Assembly (NCBI GenBank): GCA_963851415.1
Contig: CAWKPF010000002.1
Span: 4,340,001-4,404,000 of the forward strand
Direction of reading: 5' to 3'
Source: CAWKPF01 sp963851415
GTDB lineage: Bacteria; Acidobacteriota; Thermoanaerobaculia; Multivoradales; Multivoraceae
Length of the DNA: 64,000 nucleotides
Made by a program: the position numbers and the translations under genes. Below the pieces are notes generated by a model, which was not told where the DNA came from, did no database searches, and saw only the letters and a program-made list of their open reading frames with translations. The stretch's first letter is position 1; each line of letters starts with the position of its first letter. Shown piece after piece: positions 32,649 to 40,876 of this stretch.

Positions 32649-34958
32649 ATGTCAGAGGGATCTGAAGAGGCGTTTCTCGGCGCCACTCGGGGAGGGCGAA
32701 ACCCGCTGTGGGCCGCACGCACGGTCGTGCTGTCTCTGGTGCTTCTGTCTCTGGTGCTGGTCGTGGCGCCGCTGACCCTGAGCTCCCCCGGGCAGCCCCA
32801 TGGGCTGAAGGCGGACGAGTCCGCCTACTTCCTGATGGCTCTGAGCCTGGGACGGGACGGTGATCTTCGCTATGAAGCCAAGGACGCGGAGCGTCTCTTC
32901 GACGCCTTTCCTCATCGAATGGTGCGTAACCTCATCCTGACCAGCGACGATGGTTGGCAGACGCTCTACTACGGTAAGCCCTACCTCTATTCGCTGTTCG
33001 TGGCTCCCGCCGCGGTGCTTTTCGGAGCGAACGGGATGTTGGCGGCCAACGCTGCACTCCTGCTACTCGCCATCTGGAGCGGAGCGCTGTTTCTTGCCCG
33101 GCGAATCGATCCGGCGTATGCGGCCCTGTTCGCGGTGGGGTTCTACCTGCTCTCCCCCGCCTTCAGCTACGTCTTCTGGCTGCACCCGGAGGTGTTCACT
33201 CTGGCGGCAGTCGCGACGTCTCTCTACGCGGGGTACGGTCGAGTCTTCCGAACCCACAGGGGCGCCGTTGTCGGCCTGTCCCTTTCCGGGGGGTTGTTGG
33301 CCGTCGCTGCCTACGGAAAACCGATGTATGCGGCGCTCGGTCTCGCCCTCGTCGGACCACTGCTTCTCGAGCGGCGGTTCCGGCACGTAGCGGTCTGGCT
33401 CATCGGATTCGTCGTGGTCCTGGGCCTGGCTGCCGTCGGTTCCTGGAGGCTCATCGGCCATCCCTCTTCGTACATGGGAGGGGCCCGCCAGGGTGTGACG
33501 GTGTGTGCGCCTGACGAACCGCCTCCCGAGGTGGTTTGGGGGCGTGCCGCCGAGCGTGAGCGTGTGGAAGCCATGGCAGCCAGAGGCAGTGACGTGCTGT
33601 CTCCGGCTGCGAAGGGAGGGTCGTGGGGCTGGATTTTTCGAGTGCCCCCGGTCACCGCTGGCCTGATCGCCGAGAACCTCGGCTACTTCCTCTGGGGACG
33701 CCATGCAGGATTGCTGCCGTACTTCCCCTTTGCCGGTCTGGCGCTGTTGTTGTTTCTTCTTCGAGGCCCTCGTTCCCGCTCGGGCTGGCTCTTGCTCATC
33801 TCCCTGGGCATCGTGGCGCTCTGGCTGGTCGTCTTCATCGACTGGAACTGGCAGGGCGGCGGGGGGTTCGTCGGCAATCGGTACTACGTCTCCGTCGTGC
33901 CGGGCTTTCTCTTCCTGTTGCCGAGCATCGGCGTTCCGGGACTGGTGGCCGGCTTCCTGGCAGGGTCCCTGCTGATGGGTGGACTGGTCTTGACTCCGCT
34001 CGGAACGGTGGCGCCTCAGAACACTCTACAGGTGCATACGCGCAATGCGCCGCTGCGTTGGCTGCCCTACGAGCATTCGCTGCGCAACGTGCCAGGGTAC
34101 GTGACGATGTCAGCCGGGGCTCTCCGAATCAAGGGACGCCAGGACCGCGTGCTGCAGCGGGGCGATGCGCTCTGGCTGCATGGAGGCACCACGACGGAGC
34201 TCTTCATCACTACCCGCCAGCCGCAGACGTCGATGGTGTTCGACGTTTCCAGCCCGGTTCTTCCGAATCTGATCGAGATGACCGTCGGCGGTCAGAAGCG
34301 GCAGGTGACTCTGACCGAGGACTCTCCGGTGGCTCGTCTGGACTTCCAACCCGAGCCCACCAAGAAGCGACATCAGGGTGGTGAAGACAGTTGGATCTAT
34401 CACGGTGCCGTCGAAGTCGAGAGGGGTCGCCCCAGCCTGCTGGTCCGTCATTACCCTCAACCACTCTGTCGGAACTGGGCCTACAACGCAGAGGAAAACG
34501 ATCATTTCTGGCACGGCGCGTCGCTCCAGTATCTGGGGACTTCGGAAGAGGTCGCTAGCGACGTCTTCGGGGCGCGCTGGAGTGCGGTCGAGGCTCCCGA
34601 TCGGGTCGTCACCGGCGAGCGCTTCGAAGTCCGAGCTCGGTTGAAGAACATCAGTGCCGAGAGCTGGACGGTCCCACTCGTCGACAGGAGAGCCGCGACG
34701 GTGCTGCTGAGCTACCACTGGGTCGATGAGTCCGGCGCCGTCGTGGTGAAGGACGGGCTGCGCAGCCCGCTGCCCGGTCCAGTCGAGCCCGGCTCGGAGG
34801 TCGCTGTGGTTCTCGAGGTCGAGGCTCCCCCGGAGGCGGGTCTTCTCCACTTGGAGCTCGAGCCGGTCTACGAGCTGATCGCCTGGTTTTCGGCGCACGA
34901 TCCCGCAAGCGTCGATATCGTTCCGATCGAAGTCGTCGCCAGCGAGCCCCCAAAGTAG
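32649..34958 (+). CDS. GT-C-like multi-spanning membrane glycosyltransferase (paralogue A)
   Basis: 769 residues: one helix at ~25-45, the periplasmic loop with KADESAYFLMALSLGRDGDLRYE, then about nine further helices to ~465, and a soluble beta-rich C-terminal half (to 769). The acidic pair in the first loop and the following Tyr match the first-loop D/E of GT-C enzymes, which use polyprenyl-phosphate sugars in the periplasm. The same arrangement, with GDEATYLMAAQSLAFDRDFRYS, is found in the gene at 40877-42658; both also share FGKPLLYPLF/YGKPYLYSLF. It is expressed on the plus strand opposite to the neighbouring operons. Acceptor and sugar are unknown. Family call is by topology and motif, not by homology search. 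Confidence 0.7.
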   Translation: MSEGSEEAFLGATRGGRNPLWAARTVVLSLVLLSLVLVVAPLTLSSPGQPHGLKADESAYFLMALSLGRDGDLRYEAKDAERLFDAFPHRMVRNLILTSDDGWQTLYYGKPYLYSLFVAPAAVLFGANGMLAANAALLLLAIWSGALFLARRIDPAYAALFAVGFYLLSPAFSYVFWLHPEVFTLAAVATSLYAGYGRVFRTHRGAVVGLSLSGGLLAVAAYGKPMYAALGLALVGPLLLERRFRHVAVWLIGFVVVLGLAAVGSWRLIGHPSSYMGGARQGVTVCAPDEPPPEVVWGRAAERERVEAMAARGSDVLSPAAKGGSWGWIFRVPPVTAGLIAENLGYFLWGRHAGLLPYFPFAGLALLLFLLRGPRSRSGWLLLISLGIVALWLVVFIDWNWQGGGGFVGNRYYVSVVPGFLFLLPSIGVPGLVAGFLAGSLLMGGLVLTPLGTVAPQNTLQVHTRNAPLRWLPYEHSLRNVPGYVTMSAGALRIKGRQDRVLQRGDALWLHGGTTTELFITTRQPQTSMVFDVSSPVLPNLIEMTVGGQKRQVTLTEDSPVARLDFQPEPTKKRHQGGEDSWIYHGAVEVERGRPSLLVRHYPQPLCRNWAYNAEENDHFWHGASLQYLGTSEEVASDVFGARWSAVEAPDRVVTGERFEVRARLKNISAESWTVPLVDRRAATVLLSYHWVDESGAVVVKDGLRSPLPGPVEPGSEVAVVLEVEAPPEAGLLHLELEPVYELIAWFSAHDPASVDIVPIEVVASEPPK

Positions 34959-35014
34959 GGACAGGCACTTCTGTCGCTCTATTCCTCGTTTTTCGAGAGC
35001 GTAGTGCCTGTCAC
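34958..35014. terminator. Long imperfect hairpin between convergent genes (REP-like)
   Basis: GACAGGCACT (34960-34969) pairs exactly with AGTGCCTGTC (35003-35012), and the inner CGCTCT (34975-34980) with AGAGCG (34996-35001), leaving a loop containing CGTTTTTCG. It spans the stop of the DUF4910 gene and starts at the stop of the GT-C gene, so it could terminate both. The outer arm also resembles the AGTGCCTGTCxCC motifs that recur as REP-like elements in some genomes (recollection). Confidence 0.6.
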
Positions 35015-36321
35015 TCCTTTTCGAGGAGGCCGGCTTCGTGGAGGGTGTGGGCGGCCTCTTCGATGTGTCGGAGGGCAAGACCCGACCGGTCCGCGATGTC
35101 GAGCAGACTGTGCAGACCGTCGCTCTGGTTGAGCACCCAGAGCAGCGCGAGCTCCCGCTCTCGTCCTCCCTCGTCGCCGCCCAACGTGCGGTAGAGGCCT
35201 CGGCTTCCGAGCTGGGGTTCTCCGAACGGCTGGCAGTTCCGGAAGTAGCGGGCGTCCTCGAGATGTGCGGTGATCTCGAGGTACACCCTGAGCGACTCCG
35301 CGAGCCGATCGCCACTGACCAGTTCGACGTTGTCGGCCGAGGTGTGGTACTCGGGATACTGCCCCCAGGGAGTTCGGGTGAGCGAGCCTACGTCGAGGGC
35401 GAATCCGGGGGAGCCGAACTGCCGCTCGTCGTAGCCGAAGGGGACGAAGTCGGTGACCTCGAGCGGGAGGTTCATCCGGCCGAGGACTCGCTCGACGGCT
35501 CGATCGATGCTCGCAGTTCCGCGACGGCTGCGCTTGTAGTGAAACCCCCCTGGATCTCCCAGGTTGGCCGCCACCAGCCCATGACGGATTCGCCCGACAC
35601 TTTCGGAGTTGCGGGCGAGCCAGGTGATGGCACCGATGGTCCCCGGGGCGAAGAGCAACCGATAGCTGAAGCGGCGTCGGGAGGAGCCCAGGAGCTTGCC
35701 GAGGTGCGACACGACGGCCAGCGCCGAGAGGTTGTCGTTGCACAGTGAAGGGTGACAGATGTGAGCGGAGAGCAGGATCTCCTGCTCGCTCTCGCCGGGC
35801 AGGAGGGCCTCGGCATAGGTCAGAGATCCGGGCTCCAGGGTTGCATCGACCAAGACCTCGTAGTCGCCGTCGGGCAAGGACTCGCGCAGCTCGTGCGCCA
35901 GACAGAACCCCCAACGTCGTTGGAAGTACGACGTGCGGTAGGGGACGAGCTCCGGTTGATCGGGAAGGGAGTAGAGGTGCGAGTCGAGCTCGGCACGGTC
36001 GAGGATGGCGTGAACCGGCTCGCTGTAGTTGAGTAGATGGAGGTTGTGCTCGGCGAAATCGACGACCTTGCGTCCGTCGGGTCCCTTGATCCATGCCGCA
36101 CGCACGTTCCACTCGTCCGGTACGGTCCAGTCGAGGACCCGGGTGCCGCTGGGAACTTCGTGGACCTCGAGAGGGACGATCTCCCCCATCAGATCGAGCG
36201 TTTGCCGAACCCCGTCTCCGGTGATGCTCCGGCAGATCGGATAGGCCTGACGTACGAAGTCCATCATGGACTCGCCGAGGGCGTCGGCGTCGAAGTCGGC
36301 GAGCAGGTCACGGACGGTCAC
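35011..36321 (-). CDS. DUF4910 aminopeptidase-like protein with C-terminal winged helix
   Basis: 436 residues. An M28-like metal site is suggested by SAHICHPSLCNDNLSALA (His and Asp ligands about residue 190) and YHTSADN further on, typical of the DUF4910 family (aminopeptidase-like domain). The last ~70 residues (LLWVLNQSDGLHSLLDIADRSG...) form a winged helix. Such genes often sit beside rfbF/rfbC/C-methyltransferase genes in O-antigen-type loci. Start overlaps the stop of the downstream-facing rfbC-like gene (four bases), showing one minus-strand operon. It has no signal peptide. A hydrolase acting on an amino-sugar or peptide linkage is possible; function is not established. Confidence 0.76.
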   Translation of the reverse strand: MTVRDLLADFDADALGESMMDFVRQAYPICRSITGDGVRQTLDLMGEIVPLEVHEVPSGTRVLDWTVPDEWNVRAAWIKGPDGRKVVDFAEHNLHLLNYSEPVHAILDRAELDSHLYSLPDQPELVPYRTSYFQRRWGFCLAHELRESLPDGDYEVLVDATLEPGSLTYAEALLPGESEQEILLSAHICHPSLCNDNLSALAVVSHLGKLLGSSRRRFSYRLLFAPGTIGAITWLARNSESVGRIRHGLVAANLGDPGGFHYKRSRRGTASIDRAVERVLGRMNLPLEVTDFVPFGYDERQFGSPGFALDVGSLTRTPWGQYPEYHTSADNVELVSGDRLAESLRVYLEITAHLEDARYFRNCQPFGEPQLGSRGLYRTLGGDEGGRERELALLWVLNQSDGLHSLLDIADRSGLALRHIEEAAHTLHEAGLLEKE

Positions 36322-36854
36322 GGACTCTCTCCGTATCGCGGGAGATCGCGATCTCGATCAGAGATCACGGCGACGGGCTCGGGCCAGTCGATGTCGAAGG
36401 TCGGGTCCTGGTAGTGGTAGCCGCGCTGGAAGTCTGGGGCGTAGGGCACGGAGATCATGTAGAAGACCTCGGTGGCGTCGTCGAGGGTGAGGAAGCCGTG
36501 GGCGAAGCCTCGGGGTATGAACAGCTGGTTGCCCTCTTCTGCAGAGAGCTCGAGGCCGAACCACCGGGTGCGGGTGGGAGATTCCGGGCGGAGGTCGACC
36601 GCGACGTCGAAGATGCGCCCGGCGGTACACCGCACGAGCTTGGCTTCCTCGTGGGGAGCCGTCTGCAGGTGGAGTCCTCGCAGTGTGCCCCGGGAGTGGT
36701 TGTAGGAGGTGCTGCACTGGGCCACACCGGTGTCGAGCCCGTGAGCGGCGAGCTCTTCGGCGCACCAGGTCCGGGCGAAGTGGCCTCGGGCGTCGCCGTG
36801 GCGCTCCGGGGTGAGGACGAGAAGCCCTTCGAGGGGGGTGGGGTGGAAGATCAT
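36318..36854 (-). CDS. rfbC: dTDP-4-dehydrorhamnose 3,5-epimerase family protein
   Basis: 178 residues, a typical length for the RmlC cupin. It has GDARGHFARTW, STSYNHSRGTLRGLHLQ with the catalytic His in RGLH, and KLVRCTAGRIFDVAVDLR with the Asp, followed by FIPRGFAHGFLTL and FYMISVPY, whose Tyr is the expected catalytic Tyr. It inverts C3 and C5 of a nucleotide-4-keto-6-deoxyhexose. Only five bases separate it from the C-methyltransferase gene upstream. Because the operon makes a CDP-sugar (RfbF), the true substrate may be a CDP- rather than dTDP-linked ketosugar. The family is clear, the sugar is inferred. Confidence 0.85.
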   Translation of the reverse strand: MIFHPTPLEGLLVLTPERHGDARGHFARTWCAEELAAHGLDTGVAQCSTSYNHSRGTLRGLHLQTAPHEEAKLVRCTAGRIFDVAVDLRPESPTRTRWFGLELSAEEGNQLFIPRGFAHGFLTLDDATEVFYMISVPYAPDFQRGYHYQDPTFDIDWPEPVAVISDRDRDLPRYGESP

Positions 36855-36858
36855 GGGT

Positions 36859-38118
36859 TCAGGGGTCGATCACTCGGACCTCCGGTACGGCCACGACGAA
36901 CTTGCCTCCCCAGTCGGCGATCTCGGCCATTTGTCGACGGATCTCCTGTTCGAGATTCCAGGGGAGGATCAATACGTAGTCCGGGCGGTCCTGTGCAATT
37001 CGCTCCGGCGCATGGATCGGAATCCTCGTGCCGGGAAGAAAGTGACCCTGCTTGTGGGGGCTACGGTCGACGGTGTAGTCGAGCAGATCGGTCCGGATGC
37101 CGCAGTAGTTGAGCAGGGTGTTGCCCTTGGCCGGTGCCCCATAGCCGACGACGCGCTGGTCTCGCTCTTTCGCATCGATCAGGAAGCGCAGGAGTCCACG
37201 CTTGAGCTTCTGGATCTTCTCTTCGAATGCCAGATAGGGCCGGTCCGTCATGAGCCCGGCCTCGGCTTCTCTCTGCAGAAGCTCCGTGACCCGGTCCTGG
37301 ACCGTGAGCGCCTCGTTCTCCTTGTGACGAACGAAGAGACGGAGCGAGCCGCCATGGGTCGGGAGCTCTTCGACGTCGAAGACCGTGAGACCGTGGTAGG
37401 CGAGCACGAGCCTGGCAGCTGCCAGAGAGAAATAGGAGAAGTGCTCGTGGTAGATGGTGTCGAATTGGACCTGTTCGAGGAGGCGCAGGAGATGGGGCAC
37501 CTCGATCGTCCAGATCCCTTCAGGAGCCAGAAGGTGGCGGAATCCGGTCACGAAGTCGTTGAGCTCGGGCACGTGGGCCAGAACGTTGTTCGAGACCATG
37601 AGGTCGGCTCGAGGGCCCTCGGCGGCGAGCCGACGACCGAGCTCCTCGCCGAAGAACTCCGAGCGTGTGGGGATTCCCTTCTCGATCGCCGCAGCGGCGA
37701 CGTTTCCGGCGGGCTCGATGCCGAGTACGGGAACGCCTCTCTCTTGAAAGTACTGCAGCAGATAGCCGTCGTTGCTGGCGACCTCGACGACCAGGTGGCT
37801 CGAGTCGAGACCGAAACGCTCGCTCACCTCCTCGACGTAGCGTCTGGCGTGGTCGAGCCAGGAGTCGGAGTAGGAGGAGAAGTAGGCGTAGTCGCCGAAG
37901 ATCGCCTCGGGGCTTTCGACTTCGGGCAACTGTGCGAGCCAGCACTCCCCACACACGTAGACGCACAGCGGATAGAAGGATTCGGCCTTCTCGAGTTGAC
38001 GGCGGCTGAGATAGGAGTTGGCGAGCGGTGAGCTGCCGAGCTCTGCCATCACCAGCACGAGCGGCGTGTTACAGAAGCGACAGCTGTAGTGTGTTGTTGT
38101 CGACTGGGGCTCGGTCAT
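36859..38118 (-). CDS. NDP-hexose C-methyltransferase (TylCIII/NovU type)
   Basis: 419 residues from the ATG at 38118. The N-terminus has a zinc-binding CRFC...CGECW module, then a SAM-binding domain with EVASNDGYLLQYF (about residue 115) and the C-terminal Methyltransf_14-like domain (YGAPAKGNTLLNY, VLILPWN). This architecture is typical of C-methyltransferases adding a branch methyl to nucleotide 4-keto-6-deoxysugars, needed for branched sugars such as mycarose or yersiniose-like residues. It lies ten bases after rfbF and five before the 3,5-epimerase gene. No 4,6-dehydratase is in the operon. The acceptor sugar is inferred from neighbours. Confidence 0.84.
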   Translation of the reverse strand: MTEPQSTTTHYSCRFCNTPLVLVMAELGSSPLANSYLSRRQLEKAESFYPLCVYVCGECWLAQLPEVESPEAIFGDYAYFSSYSDSWLDHARRYVEEVSERFGLDSSHLVVEVASNDGYLLQYFQERGVPVLGIEPAGNVAAAAIEKGIPTRSEFFGEELGRRLAAEGPRADLMVSNNVLAHVPELNDFVTGFRHLLAPEGIWTIEVPHLLRLLEQVQFDTIYHEHFSYFSLAAARLVLAYHGLTVFDVEELPTHGGSLRLFVRHKENEALTVQDRVTELLQREAEAGLMTDRPYLAFEEKIQKLKRGLLRFLIDAKERDQRVVGYGAPAKGNTLLNYCGIRTDLLDYTVDRSPHKQGHFLPGTRIPIHAPERIAQDRPDYVLILPWNLEQEIRRQMAEIADWGGKFVVAVPEVRVIDP

Positions 38119-38128
38119 GGCGAGTGAC

Positions 38129-38926
38129 TCACCAGATCTTCCACGGAGCTTCGCCCGCGCTCCACAGCTCGTTGAGCGCGAGATAGTCGCGGTAGGTGTC
38201 CATGGGGTGCCAGAACTTCTCGTGCAGGAAGACCGACAGCTGGCCATCGCGGGCCAGGTTGCGCAGGGGGTCGAGCTCGAAGAAGAGATCGGGACTGTCG
38301 TCGAGATAGTCGAACGCCTCGCGCTGCAGCACGAAGAAGCCGCCGCTGACCACTCCCTCGGCGGTGGGCTTCTCGCGGAACTCGGCGACGCGATTGCCGT
38401 CGACCCTCATCTCACCGTAGCGAGAGGTCGGGCGCACCCCGGTGACGGTGGCGAGCCGACCCTCACTGCGATGAAAGTCGAGCAGGGCCGTCAGATCGAT
38501 GTTCCCGACGGCGTCACCGTAGGTGAAACAGAACAGATCGGTGTCGATATAGGACTGGACGCGCTTGAGCCGCCCGCCGGTTCCGGTCGTCGCGCCGGTT
38601 TCGGCGAGAGTGACCTTCCAGCGCTCGTCGCCGATCTGGTTGTGGTACTCGACGTCGTGACTGCGGTCGAGGGCGACAGTGAAGTCGCGCAGCATCTCGT
38701 TGTAGTTGAGGAAGTACCGCTTGATCTCCCACCCTTTGTAGCCGAGGCACAGTACGAACCGGTCCAGTCCGTGACAGGAGTAGGTCTTCATGATGTGCCA
38801 GAGGATCGGATACGGGCCGATCTCGACCATCGGTTTGGGTCGGTACTCGGTTTCCTCGCGCAGACGGGTTCCCTGGCCTCCGCACAGGATGACGACCGGA
38901 ATCTGGCTGTTGTCCGTGGGACTCAT
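38129..38926 (-). CDS. rfbF: Glucose-1-phosphate cytidylyltransferase
   Basis: 265 residues. VVILCGGQGTRLREETEYRPKPMVEIG near the N-terminus is the nucleotidyltransferase signature of RfbF/DdhA, and GYKGWEIKRYFLNY, YGDAVGNID and the EFREKP segment match the enzyme across its length. It makes CDP-glucose from CTP and glucose-1-phosphate, the first step to 3,6-dideoxy- and branched CDP-hexoses. It is the first gene of the minus-strand operon rfbF - C-methyltransferase - rfbC - DUF4910. The second-step enzyme, CDP-glucose 4,6-dehydratase (RfbG), is not in the window. Confidence 0.93.
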   Translation of the reverse strand: MSPTDNSQIPVVILCGGQGTRLREETEYRPKPMVEIGPYPILWHIMKTYSCHGLDRFVLCLGYKGWEIKRYFLNYNEMLRDFTVALDRSHDVEYHNQIGDERWKVTLAETGATTGTGGRLKRVQSYIDTDLFCFTYGDAVGNIDLTALLDFHRSEGRLATVTGVRPTSRYGEMRVDGNRVAEFREKPTAEGVVSGGFFVLQREAFDYLDDSPDLFFELDPLRNLARDGQLSVFLHEKFWHPMDTYRDYLALNELWSAGEAPWKIW

Positions 38927-38983
38927 CGCTTTCTCCTCGACGGGCTGGGGCAGAGCAAGGGAACCCTAGCAGGCAGCTCGGCC

Positions 38984-39030
38984 CATCTATAGATAGCGCA
39001 TCTGTAGATAGCCCATATCTATAGATAACC
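38984..39030. repeat. Three-copy imperfect tandem repeat with palindromic core
   Basis: Copies CATCTATAGATAGCG, CATCTGTAGATAGCC and CATATCTATAGATAACC follow each other directly. The last contains the 12-base palindrome TATCTATAGATA and reads into the stop codon (TAG) of the phosphodiesterase gene. The unit is AT-rich in a GC-rich context. Confidence 0.75.
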
Positions 39031-40842
39031 CAGTGCCTTGAGCTTCTCGATCTCCTGGGCATCGAGCGCATCGTTGCGGCCGGGGCCGGTCGGCCCCAAC
39101 ATACCGAGCCAATCGTAGGACGGTACCCGGCGGACCGGCACCGACGCGAAGGGCTCGATGAGAGCCTCTGCGAGGACTCGCCCGGGAACATCCTCGGGAA
39201 CGGGCAGACCGAGCAGATGAAGGAGCGTGGGGAAGAGGTCGTAGATGTGGGCGTTCTCGAGCCGGACGCTCGCTTCGAAGGGGGCACCGTGCAGGAGCAA
39301 GACACCCGGAGGGCCGTGGCGGTGCTGGGTGTCGAGAGCGTGGACGAGGGTCGGAGAGTGACCGTGGTCCGAGGCGATGACGACGGCGGTGCCGGGCTCC
39401 AGACGTGTCAGCAGTGCTTCGAGGAAGCGGTCGAAGCGGCGATACATGTCGAGGATCGGCTCGGCTTCGTTCGCGGTCTCGTTTCCGGCTTCGGCGGCGA
39501 AGTACTTCTCAGGCTGGTAGTTTCGCCACCCCTGATGCTGCACCGTGTCGGGCTGATGCGTGTAGAGGTTGAGCAGTCTCGGCTGGGGACGGGTGTCGAG
39601 CAAACGCAACAGACTGGTCGTTTGCCATGCGAAGTCCTCCTGATCCAGGAGACCCTGGACCTCGGGAAAGACCTCTTTGGGTGCGACGAACAGACGCAGC
39701 GCGTCGAGATCCATCGCGCCGCTCTCCAGCTGACGCGCAAATCCGTCGGCCCCGTAGGCGAGAAAGAAACCGTCCTCGTCGCCGACCTCCAGGGCCGGAA
39801 ACGAGTAGTAGTAGCCATCGACCAGGCCGAGAGAGCTCCCGGCGTGGTCGACCACCTCCCACAACGGGGCCCTCGCCATGTCGCCGCGACTGACCAGATC
39901 TCGCTCGACCAGGCCAAAGCGGGTCAGGCGATCGGCGGCTTCCTTGAAGTAGGTGCGGTGCACGGGAAAGAGCCCGCGAGACATCCCCGGGAGTCGAAGT
40001 CGATAGAAATCCAGAATGCCGTGCTCGCGTGGCGACAGGCCACTGTAGAGCGACGCCCAGATCACGGCCGAGTTGGCGTGCGGAAGGGTCGCGAGCTCGC
40101 CACTCGCTCCCTCGCGCTGCAGGCGCGCGAAGGTGGGAAGCTCGCCCTGCTCGAGGGCCCGTTCGAGAACGGCCGGATCGAGCCCATCGAAGCCGATCAG
40201 GCACACTTTGAAGTCCCTGTCCTCGGCGGGTCCGACGGCAGCCCGGGTGTTCGTGCGCGAAGGCTCTCGAGTGGAGGAGGGCCGGGCGAAGATGAGCGCA
40301 GCGACGACATGGAGCGCGACGACCCCGATGCCGATGGCCCAGATCCGCCGCGGATGGCCCTCCAGGAGCCGCAAGAGGGCCAGCAGGACGAAGCTCACCA
40401 CGACCACGGCGGCGAGAACCGCCGTGGCGAGCAGCGCGAGATAGACGGTCATGCCCCAGGCCGTGCGGGGATGGAAGATCACCGTCTGGTCGTAGGTCAG
40501 GCCGTAGAGGGCCGCCGCTTCCCAGAACACCAGATGAAACGCGATCAGCCCCGCTGATCTCGCCCTCCACAGTCCGAGGCTCGAGGCAGTCCCCGCTGTG
40601 TGCTCTCCGTGCCGCCCGCGCGAGAAGAGCTCTCCGAGAGCGGCCCCAGCGACGAAGAGGGGAGCGGCGAGCAGTGCGTAGAGGATCCCCAGCCACAGGA
40701 GGGTCAGCAAGGCGTCGAGGGGTCGGTCCACGCGGTTGTGGACGACGTGCAACAACGAGATCGTGGCTCCATAGAGGAGGCCTACCCACAGGCCAAATCG
40801 GAGCACGAGGAGCAGTCGGCGCAGCAGCAAGGGAAGGGTCAC
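39019..40842 (-). CDS. Alkaline-phosphatase-superfamily membrane phosphodiesterase
   Basis: 607 residues: four or so membrane helices in the first ~195 residues, then a type I phosphodiesterase/nucleotide pyrophosphatase domain. Visible motifs are VCLIGFDGLDPAVLE (metal Asp), HANSAVIWASLYSGLSPREHGILDFY (likely nucleophile Ser in NSAV), VIASDHGHSPT and HRHGPPGV. Relatives are annotated as alkaline phosphatase family proteins acting on phosphodiesters or phosphonates in the periplasm. It ends LKALGYL, the same tail type as the sulfatase-fold lipoproteins. It lies between the rfb operon and the second GT-C gene, whose end it follows by ~34 bases, so cotranscription is likely. Substrate not determined. 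Confidence 0.82.
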   Translation of the reverse strand: MTLPLLLRRLLLVLRFGLWVGLLYGATISLLHVVHNRVDRPLDALLTLLWLGILYALLAAPLFVAGAALGELFSRGRHGEHTAGTASSLGLWRARSAGLIAFHLVFWEAAALYGLTYDQTVIFHPRTAWGMTVYLALLATAVLAAVVVVSFVLLALLRLLEGHPRRIWAIGIGVVALHVVAALIFARPSSTREPSRTNTRAAVGPAEDRDFKVCLIGFDGLDPAVLERALEQGELPTFARLQREGASGELATLPHANSAVIWASLYSGLSPREHGILDFYRLRLPGMSRGLFPVHRTYFKEAADRLTRFGLVERDLVSRGDMARAPLWEVVDHAGSSLGLVDGYYYSFPALEVGDEDGFFLAYGADGFARQLESGAMDLDALRLFVAPKEVFPEVQGLLDQEDFAWQTTSLLRLLDTRPQPRLLNLYTHQPDTVQHQGWRNYQPEKYFAAEAGNETANEAEPILDMYRRFDRFLEALLTRLEPGTAVVIASDHGHSPTLVHALDTQHRHGPPGVLLLHGAPFEASVRLENAHIYDLFPTLLHLLGLPVPEDVPGRVLAEALIEPFASVPVRRVPSYDWLGMLGPTGPGRNDALDAQEIEKLKALGYL

Positions 40843-40876
40843 TCGGGACGGAAGGAGGCGGAGGGGCCGTCAGGGA

